A stretch of 39,063 bases of DNA from positions 1 to 39,063 of the forward strand of contig PCVY01000063.1 in the NCBI GenBank assembly GCA_002787155.1, written 5' to 3'. A model generated the notes under the pieces. That model searched no databases and was not told the origin of the DNA. It was given only the letters and a program-made list of their open reading frames with translations. This document shows, one piece after another, positions 29,630 through 35,486 of the stretch. This stretch comes from Candidatus Abzuiibacterium crystallinum. Lineage in GTDB: Bacteria; Omnitrophota; Omnitrophia; Omnitrophales; Abzuiibacteriaceae. Numbering within the stretch: position 1 is the first letter of the stretch; each line of letters starts with the position of its first letter. The translations under genes and the position numbers were made by a program.

Positions 29630-30436
29630 ATGGAAAACCATGAGAATAACCAATATTTTGATATGGAAAAAAACGACCGCGATGCTGTCATCGGCTACTT
29701 GCTCAATTCGCTCATTCATGCGCGGCAGGCATGCGGCATGCCTTCTAATGAAAAAGGCTATGATGAAGACGTCAATATCTACCTGGCGCACTTACTTTTT
29801 GCGTTGTCGCTTCCGGATTATCGAGGACTCACCAGACGTTATCTTAAGATCAATGCAAGTGATCTCATGGATTTGGTACAGCAAAACGATGACAAAGTCA
29901 TTCGTTACTTTATTTATAAGGTGAATGCCGATTATTTGCTCGTTCATTTGGGCATCTTTAATGATCTCACGGCAGATAGGCCGCACATGGTGCACAAGAG
30001 TGAAAAGCAGTTTATTGAAATGGGCCAATCCTATTATGACCATGCGGCTCAATACAATCATTTGATTTATCGCAAACCAACTGCTGTCAGTGACGTTTTA
30101 GACAAATTAGCGCAGGGTTTTCAGGACTATCAGCATATTTTGCACACGGTACGCCGTGAATATTTTCAAGTGATTGAAAAAATGAAACATGCGCCCGGAG
30201 AGTTCTCAATTCAAGTCCCGGGCGAAACACAAACACCCGATCACGAAAAAATGGTTAAAGAAAAACAAGATGCTTTTCTGGATTTGTATGGTGCATGGCT
30301 GGCTTCTAAATCAAAAGACCTCATCCCTCAAATGGTGAGGTTGGTTGAAGAAATTAAGGCTTTGGATCCAAATTTCGGTTTTGATATCCATTTGATTTAT
30401 CCATCAAATCAAAGTTCAAAGGGGAGGGAAGAATGA
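29630..30436 (+). CDS. Hypothetical protein, 268 aa, first of a shared-module cluster
   Basis: I cannot name this family. The protein is soluble, with no signal peptide or membrane helix, and looks largely helical. An N-terminal region (about 15-140, including EDVNIYLAHLLFAL and YKVNADYLLVHLG) is followed by a helical middle (about 140-205) and a C-terminal module at 216-251 that recurs, without gaps, in the next two genes. AAAGG at 29617-29621 supports the ATG. It overlaps the next gene by ATGA. A regulator, scaffold or assembly function is possible, but there is no catalytic motif to support a guess. Confidence 0.75.
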   Translation: MENHENNQYFDMEKNDRDAVIGYLLNSLIHARQACGMPSNEKGYDEDVNIYLAHLLFALSLPDYRGLTRRYLKINASDLMDLVQQNDDKVIRYFIYKVNADYLLVHLGIFNDLTADRPHMVHKSEKQFIEMGQSYYDHAAQYNHLIYRKPTAVSDVLDKLAQGFQDYQHILHTVRREYFQVIEKMKHAPGEFSIQVPGETQTPDHEKMVKEKQDAFLDLYGAWLASKSKDLIPQMVRLVEEIKALDPNFGFDIHLIYPSNQSSKGREE

Positions 30437-30600
30437 GAATAACGTCACGGTTAGAAAAGGAATTTCTGAAACTATACTCAAAATGGCACGAAACCCATGA
30501 CGAGGCGCTGAAGAATCGTTTGTATTCCAGCATGGGCCGGCTCATGGCTATCGAGCCAAGCTTTGATTTTAGGCAAATGCTTTGGCAGGTGCTTTCGTAA
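30433..30600 (+). CDS. Hypothetical small protein, 55 aa, shared-module
   Basis: This gene encodes 55 residues, nearly all of which form the module seen at the C-terminus of the preceding protein. FLKLY at 11-15 is followed by Trp18, Ala39, Glu41, Pro42, Phe44 and Phe46 at the same spacing. The ATG overlaps the preceding stop (ATGA), and a strong GGGGAGGGAAG ribosome binding site lies at 30421-30431. The protein is predicted to be helical and soluble. Coupling, the ribosome binding site and similarity to both neighbours make it a real gene. Confidence 0.7.
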   Translation: MRITSRLEKEFLKLYSKWHETHDEALKNRLYSSMGRLMAIEPSFDFRQMLWQVLS

Positions 30601-30628
30601 ACGTTTCAATCGTCAAGGAGAACCAGGC

Positions 30629-30823
30629 ATGGAAATCTACTTATATGTCCTAGATGCCAATGAAACAGCCGGTTTAAGTGCTCATTTAGAGCAAAAGAAA
30701 AATGAACTCTTAGACATCTATTCCCTTTACCTCAAAACACGCATTCCTGCCGTTAAAGAAGAAGTCATTCATAAAGCCTTTGAACTCCATGCCCGCGATT
30801 CTCGTTTTTGCTTTGTTATCTAA
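30629..30823 (+). CDS. Hypothetical small protein, 64 aa, shared-module
   Basis: This 64-residue product carries the same module as its two upstream neighbours. LLDIY at 27-31 is followed by Tyr34, Ala55, Asp57, Phe60 and Phe62. The first ten residues (MEIYLYVLDA) look like an added beta-strand. AAGGAG at 30615-30620 stands eight bases before the ATG and decides the start; a longer in-frame reading from 30563 overlaps the previous gene. The function is unknown. Confidence 0.68.
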   Translation: MEIYLYVLDANETAGLSAHLEQKKNELLDIYSLYLKTRIPAVKEEVIHKAFELHARDSRFCFVI

Positions 30824-30827
30824 TTGA

Positions 30828-30848
30828 GGTCGGGGAGTTCTCCCGGCC
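30828..30848 (+). terminator. GC-rich hairpin after the unknown cluster
   Basis: GGTCGGG pairs with CCCGGCC (one G-U pair) around a short loop, five bases after the stop codon at 30823. No T-run follows, so termination would be imperfect or need Rho. Confidence 0.35.
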
Positions 30849-30856
30849 CTTCACCC

Positions 30857-30927
30857 TGAGCAAGCGAATGAAGTGAGCGCGTCGAAGGGTTTCTTAAGGT
30901 AATCCTTCGACTCGCTTCGCTCACTCA
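30857..30927 (+). repeat. Imperfect inverted repeat, dispersed-palindrome type
   Basis: The left arm (core 30870-30889) and the right arm (30904-30927) are reverse complements apart from a four-base gap, sharing AGTGAGC and GTCGAAGG blocks. Motifs of the kind CCTTCGACTCGCTTCGCTCA occur as dispersed palindromes in many environmental genomes. It lies between the unknown cluster and the dapL promoter. Confidence 0.65.
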
Positions 30928-30974
30928 TCTAATTGCGCTTTGTCCATACCTTGTGAAATGTTGTCCGCGCTTGA

Positions 30975-31003
30975 TTGACACCTCTTCCATCCATCAGTAT
31001 AAT
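30975..31003 (+). promoter_or_regulatory. Consensus promoter of dapL
   Basis: TTGACA (30975-30980) and TATAAT (30998-31003) match the sigma70 consensus in all twelve bases, with 17 bases between. Transcription would start near 31010, leaving a leader of about 43 bases with GAAAGGG at 31041-31047 before dapL. This is the strongest promoter in the window. Confidence 0.88.
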
Positions 31004-31052
31004 CACGCCTTTGAACCGCTTTCTTTTGCACGAACCTGTTGAAAGGGCGATG

Positions 31053-32237
31053 ATGTCAGTTGAAATGGGACGTATTGATTCTGCCGATCGTATTAAGAGA
31101 TTACCGCCCTATCTTTTTGCCGAAGTAGACCGCTTAAAGCGTGAATTGATTCAAAAAGGCAAAGACGTGATTGATCTAGGGGTCGGCGATCCTGATTTAC
31201 CCACACCGAAGTTTATCATTGATGCGCTTTATGAAGCTGCCAAGGATGCCAAAAATCACCGTTATGCCTTGGACCAGGGTTTACCTGAACTCAGAAAAGG
31301 AATGGCACGTTGGTACCAGAATCGTTTTGGCGTTGAACTGAATCCGGATACCGAAATTTTACCCCTGATCGGCTCTAAAGAGGGGATTGCCCATTTGCCT
31401 CTGGCGCTGCTGAATCCCGGTGATATTTCACTTGTTCCGGATCCTTGTTATCCCGTCTATAAGTCCGCTACCTGGTTTGCCGGCGGAGAAGTCCATCTGC
31501 TTGATTTGTTGGAAGAAAATCAATATTTACCCACGTTTAAAGACATTCCCGACCGGACATTAGAACGTGCCAAACTTTTATTTCTGAATTATCCCAATAA
31601 CCCAACAGGCGCTTGCGCAACGCCTGAGTTCTTTAAAAACACGGTTTCGTTTGCAAAAGAACATCAATTGATTGTTTGTCATGATGCGGCTTACACCGAA
31701 ATCGCCTTTGATCATTACAAGCCGCTTAGTTTTTTGCAAACACCGGGGGCAAAATCTGTCGGTGTTGAATTTCACTCACTTTCAAAGACTTACAACATGA
31801 CTGGCTGGCGCGTGGGCTTTGTCTGCGGTAACCATGAAGTTGTGCGTCATCTTTCAAAATTGAAAGCGAATATTGATTCCGGTATTTTTCAAGCGATTCA
31901 AATCGCGGGTCTCAAAGCATTAGAACATGGCCAAGCCGAAGTTGATCGGTTGAAGGCAATTTATCAGAAGCGAAGAGATATTGTGGTCAATGGATTTCAG
32001 GAAATTGGCTGGCAAATTCAACCGCCTAAAGCGACTTTTTACATGTGGCTTCCCGTACCGCCAGGTTACACGTCACAAGAGCTTTGTTTAAAATTTCTCA
32101 AAGAGGCTAATGTGGTGGTGGTGCCCGGTAATGGATTTGGCAGTAATGGGGAAGGTTATTTTAGGATTTCGCTCACCATGGCCGAAGACCGGTTAACGGA
32201 AGCCGTTAATCGAATCAAGAAAATTCATACCAAGTAG
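31053..32237 (+). CDS. dapL: LL-diaminopimelate aminotransferase
   Basis: The 394-residue PLP enzyme converts tetrahydrodipicolinate directly to LL-diaminopimelate, for lysine and peptidoglycan. The start ADRIKRLPPYLFAEVDRLK is typical of DapL. FLNYPNNPTGA, CHDAAYTEIAFD and SLSKTYNMTGWR are class I/II aminotransferase segments; the PLP lysine is Lys245. I chose the second of two adjacent ATGs (31053) because GAAAGGG is five bases upstream; the first at 31050 adds one residue. Readings that start at 30975 begin inside the promoter. Other class I aminotransferases are close relatives, so specificity is likely rather than proven. Confidence 0.88.
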   Translation: MSVEMGRIDSADRIKRLPPYLFAEVDRLKRELIQKGKDVIDLGVGDPDLPTPKFIIDALYEAAKDAKNHRYALDQGLPELRKGMARWYQNRFGVELNPDTEILPLIGSKEGIAHLPLALLNPGDISLVPDPCYPVYKSATWFAGGEVHLLDLLEENQYLPTFKDIPDRTLERAKLLFLNYPNNPTGACATPEFFKNTVSFAKEHQLIVCHDAAYTEIAFDHYKPLSFLQTPGAKSVGVEFHSLSKTYNMTGWRVGFVCGNHEVVRHLSKLKANIDSGIFQAIQIAGLKALEHGQAEVDRLKAIYQKRRDIVVNGFQEIGWQIQPPKATFYMWLPVPPGYTSQELCLKFLKEANVVVVPGNGFGSNGEGYFRISLTMAEDRLTEAVNRIKKIHTK

Positions 32238-32244
32238 GTGCCAT

Positions 32245-32955
32245 GTGTCTTTTCAAAATAAAGTCGTCATTATAACCGGTGCTTCCAGCGGTATCGGCGC
32301 GGCTTGTGCACGTGCTTTTGCAAGTCAAGGCGCTCAGGTAGCCCTGGCGGCCAGGCGTGAAGACCGGTTAAAACAATTGGAAGGCGAGCTCACCAAAGCG
32401 GGACAAAAGGCCAAGCATTACGTTTGCGATATCAGTCAGGAAAACCAAGTCCGTCAATTTGTCAAATCTGTGAATCAGGATTTGGGGCCTTGCGATATTC
32501 TGGTTAATAATGCCGGTATCGGGCTTGAAGGCCCTTTTCACCAATCAACAACCAAAGATTTGGATGATGTGTTTAACGTCAATGTGCGCGGCTTGATGAT
32601 CATAACGCGCGAAGTGTTACCTTTGATGATCAAACGGAAAACGGGTGCCATTATTAACATTTCTTCGGTTGCCGGTAAGATGGGAATAAGAAAACGTGTC
32701 ATATATTGTGCCAGCAAATTTGCTGTCTCAGGGTTTTCAGATGCTTTGCTTGAAGAAGTCCGCGCATACAACATTAAGGTGTGCAATATCTGTCCGGGGC
32801 TGGTTCATACCGATATGCATGGCAATTGGGAGCTTAACCGCAGACATGAAATGATCCAACCCGAAGACGTTGCCGAAGCTGTTTTGCTCGCAGCTTCAAC
32901 ATTGGAAACCTGTACCATAGCAGAAGTCCGAATACGTCCCAGACGTCCTTTTTAA
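32245..32955 (+). CDS. Short-chain dehydrogenase/reductase
   Basis: The 236-residue protein is a classical SDR. The nucleotide motif TGASSGIG lies near residue 10, NNAG at about 90, the catalytic serine in SSVAG and the YxxxK pair in YCASK. Basic residues after the second strand (ARREDRL) suggest NADP. The C-terminus PGLVHTDM is typical, and the protein ends with a basic RIRPRRPF. Start is GTG, with TAGGTG upstream. It lies between dapL and folK, so a reducing step near folate or amino-acid metabolism is possible, but the substrate cannot be named. Confidence 0.82.
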   Translation: MSFQNKVVIITGASSGIGAACARAFASQGAQVALAARREDRLKQLEGELTKAGQKAKHYVCDISQENQVRQFVKSVNQDLGPCDILVNNAGIGLEGPFHQSTTKDLDDVFNVNVRGLMIITREVLPLMIKRKTGAIINISSVAGKMGIRKRVIYCASKFAVSGFSDALLEEVRAYNIKVCNICPGLVHTDMHGNWELNRRHEMIQPEDVAEAVLLAASTLETCTIAEVRIRPRRPF

Positions 32956-32973
32956 CGAACCTCTTAACGCTCT

Positions 32974-33456
32974 ATGCAATCAACAAATTGGCATCGTGTT
33001 TTTATTGGAGTCGGTTCTAATGTGGGAGACCGGCATGCAGCGTTCAGGCAGGCCAAACTATTTTTGGCCAATGATGCCAATATTCAAGCATTTCAAACAT
33101 CGCCTATTTATGAAACCAACCCCGTCGGGGGCCCACCACAAGGGAAGTTCCTGAACGCCGTTTGGGCATTTCAGTTTTCAGGGACGCCCCAAACTTTATT
33201 AAAATTGTTATTACAAATTGAACAAACAATGGGGCGAAAGCGGACTGTCAAAGATGGGCCCCGTACAATTGATTTAGATATCCTTTTCTTTGACGATTTT
33301 GTGGTGGCTGAGCAGGGCTTAACCATTCCGCATCCTCGGCTGCATGAAAGATGGTTTGTGTTAAAACCTTTATGGGATTTGGCAGCCGATTGGATTCACC
33401 CCACACTCAAGAAAAGTGTGTGTGAGCTTCTGGATGAATGTCATGCAGATTGCTAG
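32974..33456 (+). CDS. folK: 2-amino-4-hydroxy-6-hydroxymethyldihydropteridine pyrophosphokinase
   Basis: The 160-residue HPPK transfers pyrophosphate from ATP to the pterin in folate synthesis. VFIGVGSNVGDR, YETNPVGGPPQGKFLNAV, GRKRTVKDGPRTIDLDILFF (with the catalytic DxD) and IPHPRLHERWFVLKPL are all present. Length is standard. The ATG at 32974 has no good ribosome binding site but is 18 bases after the SDR gene. It overlaps panC, so folate and pantothenate genes are coupled here, as in several other bacteria. Confidence 0.93.
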   Translation: MQSTNWHRVFIGVGSNVGDRHAAFRQAKLFLANDANIQAFQTSPIYETNPVGGPPQGKFLNAVWAFQFSGTPQTLLKLLLQIEQTMGRKRTVKDGPRTIDLDILFFDDFVVAEQGLTIPHPRLHERWFVLKPLWDLAADWIHPTLKKSVCELLDECHADC

Positions 33457-34285
33457 GACTCAGTCGGAATTAAATCAAGCACTTCAGAAATTCAGGTCGC
33501 AAAAAAAAAGAATAGGATTTATCCCCACGATGGGCGGTCTGCATGCAGGGCATTTGTCCCTTGTTCGGCAGGCTAAAAAGCAAACGCAAGCAGCTGTCGT
33601 CAGTATTTTTGTGAACCCCACTCAGTTTGGACCACACGAAGATTTTAAAAAATATCCGCGCCGGGAACGTCAAGATCTACGGTTGCTCAAAAGCGTCAAA
33701 ACAGATGTTGTATTCATACCATCGGTAAAAGAAATTTATCCTAAGAAGAAAATAGCATTTATCCAACCCGGGCATTTCGCACAGGGTCTTTGCGGGGCCA
33801 AACGGCAGGGGCATTTTCGTGGCGTGGTCACGGTGGTTCATCGGTTGTTTGAAATGGTAAAACCGAATGCGGCATTCTTTGGTCAAAAAGATTTTCAGCA
33901 ATTTAAGGTCATTGAAGATTTGGTGCGGAGAAAGAAATTAAAGATTAAGTTGGCGATGTGTCCGATTATCCGTGAGGCAGATGGATTGGCCATGAGTTCA
34001 CGCAATCAGTATTTGTCAAAGCAAGACCGCCTCCGTGCTAAACAATTGTTTGTGACATTAACGCTTGCGGATAAAGCGATTCGCTTGGGTTGGCGGCAAA
34101 CTTCCGAATTGCAGTTAATGTTAAAAGCTTATCTCAGTTGTTTTGTAGACCAAATAGACTACGTGGCAATTGTGGATCCAGAGCGTCTCAAAGCTGTCCG
34201 GACAGTCAAAAAAACAGTCTTGGTTGCGCTAGCTGCCTTTATTGGGAATACAAGATTGATTGATAATCTGGTTATTCAAGTATAG
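33443..34285 (+). CDS. panC: Pantothenate synthetase
   Basis: The 280-residue enzyme joins pantoate and beta-alanine with ATP. The nucleotidyltransferase HxGH motif is in IPTMGGLHAGHLSLV, followed by FVNPTQFGPHEDF, GQKDFQQF and MSSRNQYLS (KMSKS-like). The start at 33443 (MQIART) gives the usual N-terminus; an ATG three codons earlier is possible. It overlaps the end of folK by 14 bases. panD follows with its own promoter, which starts inside the panC 3' end, so panC/panD can be controlled separately. Confidence 0.93.
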   Translation: MQIARTQSELNQALQKFRSQKKRIGFIPTMGGLHAGHLSLVRQAKKQTQAAVVSIFVNPTQFGPHEDFKKYPRRERQDLRLLKSVKTDVVFIPSVKEIYPKKKIAFIQPGHFAQGLCGAKRQGHFRGVVTVVHRLFEMVKPNAAFFGQKDFQQFKVIEDLVRRKKLKIKLAMCPIIREADGLAMSSRNQYLSKQDRLRAKQLFVTLTLADKAIRLGWRQTSELQLMLKAYLSCFVDQIDYVAIVDPERLKAVRTVKKTVLVALAAFIGNTRLIDNLVIQV

Positions 34286-34288
34286 AAT
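34260..34288 (+). promoter_or_regulatory. Promoter of panD
   Basis: TTGATA (34260-34265) and TAGAAT (34283-34288), each 5 of 6 to consensus, are 17 bases apart. Transcription would start near 34295, about 29 bases before the ATG, with GGAG at 34314-34317 as ribosome binding site. The -35 box lies inside panC. Confidence 0.7.
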
Positions 34289-34323
34289 ATACGACCATAC
34301 TTAATGAATCGCTGGAGATAGCC

Positions 34324-34671
34324 ATGTACCGCGAAATGCTAAAAGCAAAAATTCACCGGGCCACCGTTACCGAGGCAAATGTGGATTATGAGGGCAGTAT
34401 TAAGATTGATGCTAACCTCCTAAAAGCAGCTCGTATCTTGGTGGGGGAGAAAGTCTTGGTGATCAATTTAAACAATGGCTCTCGCGTCGAGACCTACGCC
34501 ATTTTAGGCAAACCGGGCGCAGGTGAAATTAGTGTGAACGGCGGGGCTGCGCTCCATTCGAAAGTGGGAGATAAAGTCATCATTATGAATTTCTGCATGT
34601 TAGATGAGTCGGAATTGCCAAAATATAAACCAATTATCGTACACGTCAATGATCGCAATCAGGCGGTCTAG
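34324..34671 (+). CDS. panD: Aspartate 1-decarboxylase precursor
   Basis: The 115-residue proenzyme makes beta-alanine from aspartate. It cleaves itself between Gly24 and Ser25 (in YEGSIKID) to create the pyruvoyl group, and both residues are present at exactly the usual position. Other conserved regions are KIHRATVTEANVDY and the NGGAAL loop. It is slightly shorter than E. coli PanD at the C-terminus. Its own promoter and a good ribosome binding site precede it. It follows panC, which uses the product. Confidence 0.94.
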   Translation: MYREMLKAKIHRATVTEANVDYEGSIKIDANLLKAARILVGEKVLVINLNNGSRVETYAILGKPGAGEISVNGGAALHSKVGDKVIIMNFCMLDESELPKYKPIIVHVNDRNQAV

Positions 34672-34685
34672 ATTTCAGTGTTTGA

Positions 34686-35486
34686 ATGATTCGCATCGGG
34701 TTAGTGGGTTGCGGTACCATCGGACGGGCTTTAACCCACGCCATTACCAAAAAATATCATCGCATTGCTAAAATTGCCTTCCTGTGCGATCGCCATCACG
34801 AAGCTGCCGAACGCCTCAAGCGTGATTTGCGTCTTCGAGCCGACATACTGCCGCTGTCTTCTTTGATTCGGAAATCCGATTTTATCGTTGAAGCGGCTTC
34901 TCAGCAGGCAGTGCTCGAAATGTTACCTATTCTGACTCAGCAAAAAAAGAACGCCATGATTTTAAGTGTCGGAGCTTTATTGCGTGTTCCGCCGCGCCTC
35001 CTCAAAAAAGCCAAAGGCTTGCTTTATATTCCCAGCGGAGCGGTGTCCGGGATTGACGGTATCTTGGCTGCCAAAACAAGTGCTATCCGGCATGTTTCGA
35101 TTCGCACTTACAAACCGCTCAAAGGAATTCAAAGCGCCCCTTATTTCAAACACAAACAAGCTTGGTTGAAGCGCATCCAGAAACCAACCGTTGTTTTTCG
35201 AGGGACTGCCAAACAAGCCATCAAACATTTCCCGCAAAACGTCAATGTGGCAGCAACACTCAGTTTGGCCGGCATTGGCTCGGAGCGTACCAAGGTCACC
35301 ATCATTACCTCGCCCGCATTCCGCCGGAATTCTCATGAAGTGTTGATTGAAGGAGACTTTGGCATGATTCAAACAAGAACCGATAATGTGCCTTCTAAGC
35401 TGAATCCTAAAACCAGTGCTTTAGCCTTCCATTCGGCTATTGCGTGTTTTGATAAAATGATTTCTTCCATCAAAATCGGGACATGA
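34686..35486 (+). CDS. L-aspartate dehydrogenase-like protein (NadX family)
   Basis: The 266-residue protein has an N-terminal Rossmann fold (IGLVGCGTIGRAL) and the aspartate dehydrogenase domain with YIPSGAVSGIDGILAA, NVNVAATLSLAGIG and the SHEVLIEGDFG segment containing the putative catalytic histidine. It ends with NPKTSALAFHSAI. Such enzymes oxidise aspartate to iminoaspartate/oxaloacetate or run the reverse amination. Next to panD, which uses aspartate, it may supply or compete for aspartate; alternatively it serves NAD synthesis. Start ATG at 34686 lacks a clear ribosome binding site. It overlaps uvrA by ATGA. Confidence 0.85.
   Translation: MIRIGLVGCGTIGRALTHAITKKYHRIAKIAFLCDRHHEAAERLKRDLRLRADILPLSSLIRKSDFIVEAASQQAVLEMLPILTQQKKNAMILSVGALLRVPPRLLKKAKGLLYIPSGAVSGIDGILAAKTSAIRHVSIRTYKPLKGIQSAPYFKHKQAWLKRIQKPTVVFRGTAKQAIKHFPQNVNVAATLSLAGIGSERTKVTIITSPAFRRNSHEVLIEGDFGMIQTRTDNVPSKLNPKTSALAFHSAIACFDKMISSIKIGT

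Noticed and set aside
30975-31052. Longer dapL starting at a TTG at 30975
   Set aside because: That TTG is part of the perfect -35 box; transcription begins downstream of it.
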